Assembly: GCA_002811645.1 (NCBI GenBank)
Contig: PDIP01000084.1
Coordinates: forward strand, 61,661-98,692
Source of the DNA: Corallochytrium limacisporum
Lineage: Eukaryota > Opisthokonta
DNA length: 37,032 nucleotides
Direction of reading: 5' to 3'
The notes under the pieces are model-generated. The model made no database searches and was not told the DNA's origin. It saw only the letters and a list, made by a program, of their open reading frames with translations. The position numbers and the translations under genes were made by a program. Every line of letters starts with the position of its first letter. Position 1 is the first letter of the stretch. This document shows positions 1 to 8,960 of this stretch, piece after piece.

Positions 1-657
1 CAGCTCTTCCCATTTCTGTTTTCTTGGCATTTTACCGGAAAGCACAACCCAACGGAATTAAATGAACGCAAATTGCGGTTGAGAGGTAGGTCTGTACCCA
101 TACTAAATGTATGAGGAATTCAACCGGCAGACGCGGAAAGTGCTGCGCGGCCTTTTCGCAAGAGCGGTGATGAAATCGGGGGACTGAATCAAATCCGGCT
201 GCCCCGTCAGAGGGTTACAGGGAAAGTGGAAGGTGACTGGAGGCCATCGACCAGTGGCGCTGATTTCCTTCAGTGCATAAGTTAACTATTGTTTAAGGTT
301 GAATCGAAAAAACTTGAGGATGGACCTTAGCACTTTCGGTATCTGATTGAGAATGTTGCCATGTGAATCAGTAGTGAAGACACCGCGGAGCCGTTTCGTC
401 TCATCGGCGCGAAAAATAAGACTGGAATGCGAGTGGGTCTCCCTGATCCGCTGGGTCGACCCCCGGTGAGCTCATGACCATCACTGCGCACTGGTCCAGG
501 TTGCCTTCATCAGGGTACTTACGAGAAACTGCGCAACCTTTTCCGAGCCTTCCATTGCAGAATAAACTGTCAGACCATGGATCTGAATAGATTTAGGCAC
601 AGTATGCTGGATTCATAGAGCTGGTTGTGCGGGCAGTGAGCCCAGATCTGAATACAC
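1..657. other. 5' flank of REV1, no gene seen
   Basis: No reading frame here resembles a protein I know. The stretch has ordinary base composition without simple repeats. Its one notable element is a perfect E2F-type site at 406-414. It is best read as the promoter and 5' leader of REV1, perhaps with the end of a neighbouring gene's flank beyond the window edge. Confidence 0.5.
406..414 (-). promoter_or_regulatory. E2F-like site upstream of REV1
   Basis: The plus strand reads GGCGCGAAA, the exact complement of the classical E2F site TTTCGCGCC. It ends 244 bp before the REV1 start codon. E2F/DP factors drive S-phase genes in animals, plants and, as far as known, early-diverging fungi. Binding is inferred from the motif alone, and single 8-mer hits occur by chance. 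Confidence 0.4.
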
Positions 658-3600
658 ATGGAAGTTAAAGGGGTACAGGATTGCTCTGCGGTTGGCAAAG
701 CAGTTTCGGAGTCCAAGCGGAAAAAGACAGCAGATGGTAAAGCACAGCTCAAGGCTCACGAAGATGAGTTTGCCTGGGATGGATGGGGCGAGTACATGAA
801 TGAGAAGCAACGGAAGCTTCGGGAGCAATACCGCCAAGATGCATCTGCTGCAGGGAGCGGCGTGCAGGAGGAAGTGCACAAATCTGAGATTTTCAGAGGT
901 GTCAGCATCTTTATCAATGGCAGAACTCAGCCACCTGCACTAGAATTGAAGCGATTGATTGGGATCCATGGAGGTGCGTACGAGCACTATGACAATACCA
1001 ACGCAACTGTGACACATACAATCGCCACCAATTTGCCAACGGCAAAAATCCGCCAGTTGACAGGTAGAGAAAAGATTATGAAACCGGAGTGGATCACGGA
1101 TAGTATTAAAGCCGGAAAGCTCTTGCCAGAGGATGGCTACCGACTATATGTAAATATCGAAGGAAACCCACAGAAGAGTATCCTTAGCTTTGGGCAAAAG
1201 AGGAAGGCAGAGAACCCGCCGCCAGATGTCGATTCCCAAGTGAGCGAGTTCGTGCCGGAGACTCAGGAGAGTGAGGCCAACGACGCAAGTCAAACTAGTC
1301 CCAGATCTGAGGAACTGAATCGTGCCTTTGTTGAATACTATGAAATGATCGGGACTGACATGCCGAAGACCCTTGCAAAACAGTCCAAAAGTCCGACACA
1401 GAAGACGGAATTGAGATCTGGGCACATCCATGGAGACCCGAATGATCCCGCTGGCTTCGCCATGGCGCGCATCAATACCATTGGCGATCCGAATTTCATC
1501 AAACACTACTACAACACTTCACGACTGTCGTTCTTGAGTCGATGGGGTGCCGAAGTGCGAAAAATTGCCAGTGATGCGTATGAGGAAAAACTACGGCGCA
1601 AACGCGAAGCCGGTGTAAAAGAGAAAATCAGTCAAGATTCCAATGAAGGCCGCTCACGATGGGTTGCTCATTTTGATATGGATTGTTTCTTTGCATCAGT
1701 TTACATTCGCGATCATCCTGAGCTGAAGGATAAGCCCGTGGCAGTGTGCCATTCTATAGGAGATCGCAAGAGAACTGCCACAAGGAGTGATGGTTTTGTA
1801 TCAACGTCTGAAGTTGCTGCGTGCAATTACATCGCCAGATCCTTTGGTATCGCCAACGGTGAATTTCTTGGTGGTGCCCGAGAAAAATGTCCTGAGCTGG
1901 TGACTGTCCCGTACGACTTCGATGGCTACCGGGAAACGTCCAAAGCCTTTTATCGAACCATCATCGAGTTTGCAGATGAGATTCAGGCCGTAAGTTGTGA
2001 TGAGGCATTCATTGATCTCAGTGCAGCGGTAGCCGAGGCAATGAGCAAGCATGACAACGACCCCACAGTCCGCGAGGAACAAGTCGTTGCAGACGTAGTG
2101 AGAACTCTTCGAGAGCAGATCCACGAAGCTACAGGATGTCCATGTAGCGCAGGTATCGGTTCTTCCATGCTCATTGCCCGTCTTGCCACCAGGGAGGGAA
2201 AACCTGATGGACAGCATATCGTAACGCCATCTGAAGCCGCAGACTTCATCGCTCCACGTAAAGTTAACGAGATTCCTGGAGTTGGTTGGCGATTCAACCG
2301 CAAATTCCGGGCATGGAATGTGGACACTATTGGAGATTTGCGTACCGTGAGTAAGGACAAGCTGCAAGAAGAGTTCGGTTTGAATCAAGGGCAAATTTTT
2401 TGGGAGATGGCCCGAGGTATCGACAAAAGACCGTTGAAGACCATTCAAGAGCGAAAGAGTGTCAGTGCTGAGATCAACTGGGGTGTTCGATTCACCGAGG
2501 ACCACCAAGTTGAAAAGTTTCTGAGAGATCTCAGTGCTGAAGTAACTGAGCGACTCAATGATGTAAGACTTGCTGGTCGAAGTATGTGTCTACGCATTAT
2601 GGCACGACGTATGGACGTTGTCCAATCGCACAAGTTTCTCGGTCACGGTTCCTGTGATGTGGTCACCCGAACCAAGCGTTTCATGAAGGCCGTCCGGGAT
2701 GTGGACACGATTGCATCTTCTGCCATTCCCCTGTGGAAGGACATGAAACTTCCTCCAAATCGAGTGCGTGGTGTAGGTATTCAGATCACGAAGCTTGAGA
2801 ACCCTGAAGAGGAGATGAAGAAGGGCATCGGCAAGTGGATCAAGAGGAAGGACATTGCGGAAGCAGCTCCTGAGGCACCGGAGGCACCGGAGGCAACTGA
2901 AGCGTCGGAGGCCCCCAACAGTTTACAGCCTGTCCCATCCGAAGAAGACAGCGAAGAACGAAAGAGATCTCCATTGAAGCAAAAGAAATTGCCCACTGCT
3001 CAGACCTTTACCTTTCCGACAGAGAGTCAAGTAGATATGGAGGTATGGGAACAGCTGCCGGACGATGTCAAGAAAGATGTGCTGCAGACGATGAAGAGAT
3101 CGCGAAGAGAAGACAATGAAGGGGCATCATCAGCTGCTTTCATATGCGAAGAGAGCGGTGCTACAAGTACGGAAGCCCAGAACACCGACACGTACCAAGG
3201 TCCGTTTGCCAAGAAACAGAAGAAGGGCAAGCAAAGCTCTCTCTATAACCACGTCCTACCCCAAGCTCTCATCGATGAATTTGCTGCAAGCAAGGGTGCA
3301 AAGTTGGATACTGAGCAGACACAGATACTGGCTCTCCTCAAGCAGGAAGGCATTGATAGGGATGTGTGGATGGGTCTTCCAGACGACATCAAGGCGGAGC
3401 TTCTGCAAGACATTCGCCAGCGTCATGGCTTGCTGGATCATGGCACCCGCGTCGGTGGTAATCAGCCATCGACGCGCACGGGACTGTCGACCAGTCCAAG
3501 CTGCCACCAACATCAGGCGGCAACCGGGCAGAATATAAAGGAAATCGCAGACAGTAATGAGGATGATGATCCGGGTTCGAACATCAGGTCCTCTATCCCC

Positions 3601-3897
3601 CCTGCACTTGGTAATGCGCGTGATCCCCAGGAAGTCCTCACTCTCATCCACCGCTGGACTCAAGAGGTGACAGAGCCCAACGCGGAAGAAATCGATGCCA
3701 TCGTCACTTACATCAAGGCCTTGGTCATGCGCAAACAACTTGATGATGCAACTGTGGTCCTCAAACGTCTCCGTCGTTACGTCAACGTTATGGCAGACGA
3801 CCGTCGCCTGCTCTGGCATGAAGCCTGCAATGTCGTGGTCGCGGCAGTCAACGATGAAGTTGCTCGGCAGTTCGAGGGCGCGACCCTCCTGATCTAA
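658..3897 (+). CDS. REV1: DNA repair protein REV1 (Y-family deoxycytidyl transferase)
   Basis: REV1 inserts dCMP opposite abasic sites and damaged G, and is the scaffold for translesion polymerases in the nucleus. All family modules are present over 1079 residues: a BRCT domain at about 78-165; the REV1-specific N-digit segment at about 278-296 (NTSRLSFLSRW); the palm with catalytic D340 and D342 (HFDMDCFF) and D448-E449 (SCDEAF); then finger, thumb and little-finger regions to about 740. Two ubiquitin-binding UBM motifs follow, at about 792-812 and 898-918, each with a W-x-x-L-P-D-D core, and the C-terminal polymerase/REV7-binding domain lies at about 982-1079. A Pro-Glu-Ala-rich linker sits near 735-755. 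The G-loop reads NGEF where yeast and human have NGM. The ATG at 658 is the first in frame and BRCT begins 75 residues in. No introns are visible. Confidence 0.96.
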   Translation: MEVKGVQDCSAVGKAVSESKRKKTADGKAQLKAHEDEFAWDGWGEYMNEKQRKLREQYRQDASAAGSGVQEEVHKSEIFRGVSIFINGRTQPPALELKRLIGIHGGAYEHYDNTNATVTHTIATNLPTAKIRQLTGREKIMKPEWITDSIKAGKLLPEDGYRLYVNIEGNPQKSILSFGQKRKAENPPPDVDSQVSEFVPETQESEANDASQTSPRSEELNRAFVEYYEMIGTDMPKTLAKQSKSPTQKTELRSGHIHGDPNDPAGFAMARINTIGDPNFIKHYYNTSRLSFLSRWGAEVRKIASDAYEEKLRRKREAGVKEKISQDSNEGRSRWVAHFDMDCFFASVYIRDHPELKDKPVAVCHSIGDRKRTATRSDGFVSTSEVAACNYIARSFGIANGEFLGGAREKCPELVTVPYDFDGYRETSKAFYRTIIEFADEIQAVSCDEAFIDLSAAVAEAMSKHDNDPTVREEQVVADVVRTLREQIHEATGCPCSAGIGSSMLIARLATREGKPDGQHIVTPSEAADFIAPRKVNEIPGVGWRFNRKFRAWNVDTIGDLRTVSKDKLQEEFGLNQGQIFWEMARGIDKRPLKTIQERKSVSAEINWGVRFTEDHQVEKFLRDLSAEVTERLNDVRLAGRSMCLRIMARRMDVVQSHKFLGHGSCDVVTRTKRFMKAVRDVDTIASSAIPLWKDMKLPPNRVRGVGIQITKLENPEEEMKKGIGKWIKRKDIAEAAPEAPEAPEATEASEAPNSLQPVPSEEDSEERKRSPLKQKKLPTAQTFTFPTESQVDMEVWEQLPDDVKKDVLQTMKRSRREDNEGASSAAFICEESGATSTEAQNTDTYQGPFAKKQKKGKQSSLYNHVLPQALIDEFAASKGAKLDTEQTQILALLKQEGIDRDVWMGLPDDIKAELLQDIRQRHGLLDHGTRVGGNQPSTRTGLSTSPSCHQHQAATGQNIKEIADSNEDDDPGSNIRSSIPPALGNARDPQEVLTLIHRWTQEVTEPNAEEIDAIVTYIKALVMRKQLDDATVVLKRLRRYVNVMADDRRLLWHEACNVVVAAVNDEVARQFEGATLLI

Positions 3898-4251
3898 GGA
3901 AGGGCGCCCTGCACAGAGCCCCCTCACCTGTCCCCTCCCCTCCTGGACCGGTGATCACCGAACCGGAAAGAAAAGTTGAGGATCTTCTGACGTGGCCAAC
4001 TGAAGCATAGAGCGGGCGGCCGCTGCTGGCCTTTTGCCCCCCCCCCTATCCGTGGCCGCTCTCATGATTTGACCCGCCTCCGTCCCTACCATAGGGAGAA
4101 AGAGGGAGGGGCTCTGTTTTGGCATTTGTCATCCGTAATGGTGAACGGTGTTTCCTAACGGCCTCTCATTGTCGACAGGCAGGTGACGTGTACTATAAAC
4201 GTATAAATTAAGCAGCTTAGCATAGACAGTGAATGAATCTGTTACGCTGAC
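3898..4251. other. REV1-dehydrogenase spacer with promoter
   Basis: This 354 bp spacer between two same-strand genes holds a C10 run near 4037-4046 and, close to the next start codon, CRE-like and TATA-like motifs. No small ORF is convincing. It must contain the REV1 3' end and the promoter of the dehydrogenase. Confidence 0.6.
4184..4207 (+). promoter_or_regulatory. CRE-like and doubled TATA-like motifs
   Basis: TGACGT (4184-4189) is followed by two TATAAA hexamers at 4194-4199 and 4202-4207, placed 45-58 bp before the dehydrogenase ATG. TGACGT is the core recognised by many bZIP factors, including stress-responsive ones, which would suit an oxidoreductase. The function is inferred. If the TATA is real, the 5' leader is very short. 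Confidence 0.45.
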
Positions 4252-5427
4252 ATGGATGGTTTCATGGCTGAAAGCTCACCGGATAGGACAATGACTCCGA
4301 AAGAAACACAAGCATGGTGGGTTGACCGGCCGGGGGATATCAATGCCATTCGGCTGAAGGCCATTTCCCTAGAAGATCTCAAGGACGACCAAGTACGAGT
4401 CAAAGTCAGAGCCATTGGCTTAAATTTTGCGGATGTCTTCACGGTCCTTGGTCTTTATGAGGCCGCACCGAAGCGAGACTTTGTGCCCGGTCTGGAGGTC
4501 GCTGGTACTATAGACGCGGTTGGAAAGGACGTGACAGACTACAAAATTGGCGATCAAGTGCTCGCTGTGACGCGCTTCGGCGGGTTCATCAAGCACCTAG
4601 ACATTGATCACCATTACGTACGACCACTGCCAGAGGGATATAGCTTCAGCCAGGCTGCGGCGCTTCCGTGCCAGGGGCTGACCGCATATTATGGTCTTTA
4701 TAGACTCGGCAATCTGACCAAGGATAAATCTGTGCTGGTCCATTCTGTAGCCGGTGGTGTCGGTCTGCTCGCCGCGGACATGATCCGTAAGACCGGAGGT
4801 CTACTTATCGGCACCGTGGGCAACTATGGACCGGATAATGACAAAACAGACTTTCTGATCAATAAGTTCGGTTTGAAGAAGGAGCAAATCATCACCCGGG
4901 CCGACAGCGGCGTAGAATTTGGCCAGCAATTGAAGGAGGCAATGCATGCCTGCGGCATGAAACCGGCCGACCGCTTTGGCAACGGTGGCTTTGACATTGT
5001 TTTTGACTCCCTGGCTGGTAAATACTTTGACGCTGGTCGTGAACAGCTGAAACCCGGGGGTCGGCTTGTTCTATTTGGTACGGGATCCCTCATGCCTCAT
5101 GGTGCCCTGAGCAAGAACCCCCTTAACTTCTCGTCAATGGCGAATTGGGTAAAGCTAGGGTTTGAGTACCTTACTGGCAAGCCTCGCCTGGATGCCCTTG
5201 ATCTCGTTGGCAAGAACCAGAGCATTATGGGTTTCAATCTGATCTGGCTGTACTACCAAGACGACCTTTGGAACATTTGGAACGAGATGATGGAAATGGA
5301 CTTATCGCCGCCCGTGGTTGGCAAAGAATTTGATTGGGAACAATTACCGGAAGCGATGACCTACTTCCAATCGGGCCAGTCGATCGGCAAGGTTGTTATC
5401 ACGGTGAAAGATGAAGAGGAGAAATGA
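4252..5427 (+). CDS. VAT-1-like NADPH-dependent quinone oxidoreductase (MDR family)
   Basis: This 391-residue protein is a full-length medium-chain dehydrogenase/reductase of the quinone oxidoreductase/VAT-1 branch, which reduces quinones or enones with NADPH. The catalytic GroES-like half contains IGLNFADVF near 60 and FVPGLEVAGT near 80, both typical of the branch. The Rossmann half carries the nucleotide-binding motif HSVAGGVG at about 164-171. The C-terminal segment (GFNLIWLYY ... SIGKVVITV) matches the arrangement in animal VAT-1. There is no Cys/His set for a structural or catalytic zinc, so this is a zinc-independent member. The ATG at 4252 is the first in frame; M5 or M14 would also leave the fold intact. 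The substrate and the location (cytosol or mitochondrial surface) cannot be read from sequence. Confidence 0.88.
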   Translation: MDGFMAESSPDRTMTPKETQAWWVDRPGDINAIRLKAISLEDLKDDQVRVKVRAIGLNFADVFTVLGLYEAAPKRDFVPGLEVAGTIDAVGKDVTDYKIGDQVLAVTRFGGFIKHLDIDHHYVRPLPEGYSFSQAAALPCQGLTAYYGLYRLGNLTKDKSVLVHSVAGGVGLLAADMIRKTGGLLIGTVGNYGPDNDKTDFLINKFGLKKEQIITRADSGVEFGQQLKEAMHACGMKPADRFGNGGFDIVFDSLAGKYFDAGREQLKPGGRLVLFGTGSLMPHGALSKNPLNFSSMANWVKLGFEYLTGKPRLDALDLVGKNQSIMGFNLIWLYYQDDLWNIWNEMMEMDLSPPVVGKEFDWEQLPEAMTYFQSGQSIGKVVITVKDEEEK

Positions 5428-5528
5428 GCCATGGAAATCTAGAATACAAAATATTATGTCAAGCGACTGTGTTGTGTTTGAATTTCTAATGTACAATGTA
5501 ATTTAGATGGGTACCATATCTGTTGAAC

Positions 5529-8099
5529 TTACAGGACCATCTTGTCCAACAAGTGGTTGAGAATCTTCTTATAGCCCCAAGAATCGCCCGATATTCGACC
5601 ACAATGCAGACCGTAAAGGTTCAGGCGCGGAATGTGACACACCTCGATGCTGATCGTCGCGAAAGACCCATCAAAACCTGCTGTGGTTGTAAAAACACAT
5701 CCGTCCCGCTCATAGGACTGGGCGTACTGTTTAAGTACGCGCTCCACTTCGCGACAAATGGCCTCTGGGGGTTTGCTGGATGTTGTGCCGACATTGAAGC
5801 GACCTGTAATGTTACGCACCCGCGTTACCTTCTGATCCGGACGTCCCGTGTCGGCTGCGGCATGACCGAGGGCCCCACCGGTGGATGCCGCCGCAGTCGT
5901 CTGCGCGACACCAACTACTTCCGGAGCGGTGGGCTTGGGTTTCGGTGTCGAAAAGATGCTTTCGTCAAGGCGCTCTGCCTGAGCTACACCAGTGAGCACA
6001 GGATTCTTGTCGCCAGGTTCACCGCTCGTAGATGCAGGTCCCACTTTCGATGCATCCGTCGGGGTTGGGAGGCCTTCTACCTCCTCATCCGATTCTCCCA
6101 TGAGTTTGTGAGCATCGCCAGTAACGAAAACCTCCTCTTCATGCTCGGAACTGGAGGTGCGGCGACCGCGGGATTTGCGGCCGAAAATCTTGAGCGCACT
6201 GAAAGCCTGACCGAGGTTGAATTTTCCGATGAGGGAGTTGCGACGACTGGCCTTGGATTCCTTTTCTGCATCCAAAGATGCCGTTTCAGTTTCTACTGCA
6301 CCGGCGACCTGTTGCGCTCCCGCCTCGTCGACGTCGGGAGTCAAGGTCTCTGGAGTATCAACCAGTACACCAGGTATCGGTTTGCCGTGGACATGGCGCA
6401 GAGGAGGCTCCGCCACCGGCGTCTCCCGGTCCACGTCCATAGCCTCCTTCTCCCTCTGTATCTCTTCGCTGTCCGGGGACTCCTGTTCTGGTAATGGCTC
6501 CGTGGCACCGCTGGGAATAACCACAGGGGGACCGACCGGGCCACTGAGCGCGTTTTGCCGATGTACAGAGTGCTGGAGGTCCAGGTTTGGTGCAGATGCC
6601 ATCTCATCCTTGTCTGTGGTGGGTTTGGTAGCCGTGCTGCTGATGCCAGCTGCTGCTGCCACCGCCGCAACGGCAGCAGCATGGCCATTGTTCTGTTCGA
6701 TCTCCTCCTCCTCCTCGGAATCTTCCTCCGGGTGGGCGACCAGCACAGGCAGGTCGCTGTGCTCTGCCCGCTCGATTCTTGGATCAACCCATGCAAGGCC
6801 ATGCGTGCCAGTCTCAGTTTCTGGCAAGTGAACATGCATGGACTGCATCTGTTGACGATCCGCCTTCTGCTTCTGCTTCCGCATACGTTGCTGCTGCAGA
6901 GCTTCAGTGTGCACCGAGTGGGGTCGTTGGGGCGGATTCCACTCCTGTTCGGTACTCGGAATGATATGGTCCTGCTTTCCGTGGCTAATTCGACGCAGTG
7001 CTGGGATCCGTGACACATCGTCCTTGTTGTCAATGATTTGTAGGTACAGTTTCCGGACTTCAGGGTCGTAACCATGAAGCTGGGCCAGACTACCCTCAAT
7101 GTTACTGCGCTTGTACCCATAGCTGATGAGAATATCGATGGCCTGCTGGTCGAGCTGCTGCAGCTGGTCCGGTCGAACGTTGACGCGCAAGGGAATCTCA
7201 TCATAGCCTTCGTTTACCCACGGATGGTTCATCAGTTCATCGATGGTGCATCGCTTGGAAGGATCGACTGTAAGCATTCGTCGCACCAGTGCACGGGCCT
7301 GCCGGCTCAGATGCGGGGGGACTTTGTAGACACCAGAGCTGATTTTCTGATACAGGATCTTAACATTTGAATCGTCAAAGGGCAAACAGCCACAGAGTAG
7401 AGCGTACAAAATAACTCCCAGGCTCCAGACATCTACCTCGGGGCCAAAGTACCGCCGGCCATTTACCATCTCCGGTGCAGCGTAGAAAGGGCTACCACAG
7501 AAAGTATCCAAATGGGACTGATCACGGAATGAGTTTGAGAAACCAAAGTCCACAAGCTTAATGTTCTTGTCACTATCCAGGAGCAAATTCTCTGGCTTCA
7601 AATCCCGATGCACAATCTTATTCTTATGACAGTAGTCAACAGCGGACAGAATCTGTCTAAAGAACTTGCGTGCTTCACTCTCCTTCACAAAACAGTGGGC
7701 GACGATATAATCGAAGACTTCACCACCACTACAGTATTCTAGGATCAGTACAATGTGCTGATCATCCTCCAATACTTCAATAAGGTTCACAATATTGGGA
7801 TGATGGCGCAGCACCTTGAGCGCATAAATTTCCCGTTTGATCCTATTGAACTGTCTCTGTGTACGTAAACTACTCTTTTGGATGCACTTGATAGCAATCT
7901 GCTCTCCCGTTCTGAGATTTGTTCCCAGGCGTACTTTGCCATATGTTCCTTCACCTAGTGCTTTTCCCACAGCATATTTTCCAGCAATGATTGAGTCTTT
8001 CTCATTGTTAAGCTGGGCACCGATCCCCGCAGGTGCCGGTATTTCTCGAGCTGCTGTGTCCATGTCCCGTTGCGGACTTGTCGACGTAATTTCTGCCAT
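5529..8099 (-). CDS. KIN1: KIN1/MARK/PAR-1 family serine/threonine kinase
   Basis: This 856-residue AMPK-related kinase belongs to the family controlling polarity, exocytosis and microtubules at the cell cortex. The kinase domain spans about 42-294: glycine loop GEGTYG, ATP-binding K71, E90, catalytic HRDLKPEN (D166), DFG at 184-186, and an activation loop LDTFCGSPFYAAPE whose T199 is the expected site for an LKB1-type kinase. A UBA-like segment follows at about 313-355. A long disordered linker contains an acidic run and an alanine tract. The last ~95 residues form a KA1 domain (basic start, CHIPRLNLYG, RISGDSW), which binds acidic membranes and autoinhibits. The frame stays open upstream to 8201, but the first ATG is at 8099, so that start is used. 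It is tail to tail with the dehydrogenase, about 100 bp apart. UBA plus KA1 points to MARK rather than SNF1. Confidence 0.93.
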   Translation of the reverse strand: MAEITSTSPQRDMDTAAREIPAPAGIGAQLNNEKDSIIAGKYAVGKALGEGTYGKVRLGTNLRTGEQIAIKCIQKSSLRTQRQFNRIKREIYALKVLRHHPNIVNLIEVLEDDQHIVLILEYCSGGEVFDYIVAHCFVKESEARKFFRQILSAVDYCHKNKIVHRDLKPENLLLDSDKNIKLVDFGFSNSFRDQSHLDTFCGSPFYAAPEMVNGRRYFGPEVDVWSLGVILYALLCGCLPFDDSNVKILYQKISSGVYKVPPHLSRQARALVRRMLTVDPSKRCTIDELMNHPWVNEGYDEIPLRVNVRPDQLQQLDQQAIDILISYGYKRSNIEGSLAQLHGYDPEVRKLYLQIIDNKDDVSRIPALRRISHGKQDHIIPSTEQEWNPPQRPHSVHTEALQQQRMRKQKQKADRQQMQSMHVHLPETETGTHGLAWVDPRIERAEHSDLPVLVAHPEEDSEEEEEIEQNNGHAAAVAAVAAAAGISSTATKPTTDKDEMASAPNLDLQHSVHRQNALSGPVGPPVVIPSGATEPLPEQESPDSEEIQREKEAMDVDRETPVAEPPLRHVHGKPIPGVLVDTPETLTPDVDEAGAQQVAGAVETETASLDAEKESKASRRNSLIGKFNLGQAFSALKIFGRKSRGRRTSSSEHEEEVFVTGDAHKLMGESDEEVEGLPTPTDASKVGPASTSGEPGDKNPVLTGVAQAERLDESIFSTPKPKPTAPEVVGVAQTTAAASTGGALGHAAADTGRPDQKVTRVRNITGRFNVGTTSSKPPEAICREVERVLKQYAQSYERDGCVFTTTAGFDGSFATISIEVCHIPRLNLYGLHCGRISGDSWGYKKILNHLLDKMVL

Positions 8100-8640
8100 T
8101 TTTGGTCTGCTCAAATGTAATATACAATCCACGCGGAAACAATACGAGGAATGAAGCAGAACGTAAGATCTAATCCCAAAGTTCTGCCATTCCCTGTACA
8201 AATTTCACTCTCTTTTCGCTCTCTAGCTTATTTGAGTCTCGTCATCTTTCGTGCTCAACTCGTTAGCCCAGCTATATTTTTAGTCTTGGTAGCTCTGTAA
8301 ACCCCGATCGCTCTACTTAGGGGTTTCCCGTCGCTGTTTTTAGTTGTTTTCGTAGGTTACTAACAAAGTAAAGTGATCCACAGCGCATATGATCAGTACA
8401 CGTCATGTCCAAAGGACCTGTAAGCCCAAGCACCCACTGAAAATATGATTACAGTCTTCACAGTACCACTGCCTAAGTAAAAGAGCCAACATGGGTCCAA
8501 CGGCAACTTTTCTTCATTTTTTTTGTCCCAGCACTACCAATTTCTTTATAACGGACGATGATTAAGAAAGGGGGGAAAAAGAAATTATCCCAAAACTGCT
8601 CGCAACAAAAGTGAGACTTGGTTGTGGTGCGCGTTTCTCG
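8100..8640. other. Kinase 5' flank, AT-rich
   Basis: This is ordinary mixed sequence directly upstream of the kinase start on the minus strand. Short frames here are low in quality and have no recognised similarity. The stretch should hold the kinase promoter and leader; no canonical promoter element stands out. Confidence 0.4.
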
Positions 8641-8652
8641 CCTGGGTCCAAA

Positions 8653-8960
8653 TTCTATCTCTTTCTCTCTCTCTCTCCCTCTCCCCTTCCCTTCTCACTC
8701 TCTCACCCCCTCCATCACTCTCTCGCTCTCTCCGTGTATGTCTCTTTCTGTCCAGCACTGGTCCGTACACACGCCCTCTCGCTCGCTCGCTCGCTGTCCT
8801 CTCTCTTCTGTGTCCTTTGTCGGTCACTGCTTCCCCGTGCCTGCCAGGGGCGGTTCGGTCCTTCTTCAGTAGTGACTCCATCACTCTTTTTTTGTGCATC
8901 GTGCCCCTCTCTCCCCCACAGTTTTTCCCTTTTTTTTTCTTTACTTCCTTTCGCTCGGGC
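8653..8960 (+). repeat. Pyrimidine-rich tract (CT/CTCTCC repeats)
   Basis: The plus strand is a degenerate CT microsatellite with blocks of TCTC, CTCC and CGCT, broken near 8740-8780 and resuming with T-runs to about 8945. Reading frames across it translate to Ser/Leu/Phe-rich low-complexity strings and are artefacts. Long polypyrimidine/polypurine tracts can form triplex DNA or serve as GAGA-type promoter elements. It lies roughly 550-860 bp upstream of the kinase start. Confidence 0.8.

Noticed and set aside
1801-2508. 235-codon minus-strand frame
   Set aside because: It lies wholly antisense to the REV1 polymerase core and has no independent support.
5523-6494. 323-codon plus-strand frame opposite the kinase
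   Set aside because: It is antisense to the KA1 domain and linker of a clear gene; its composition is that of a shadow frame and it has no recognised motif.
8100-8201. 34-residue N-terminal extension of the kinase
   Set aside because: The frame is open but begins with TTG and contains no ATG before 8099; the added residues do not resemble kinase N termini.
8653-8960. Trypanosome-type trans-splicing polypyrimidine tract
   Set aside because: Genes here are on alternating strands with their own promoters and poly(A) signals, not in long one-strand arrays.
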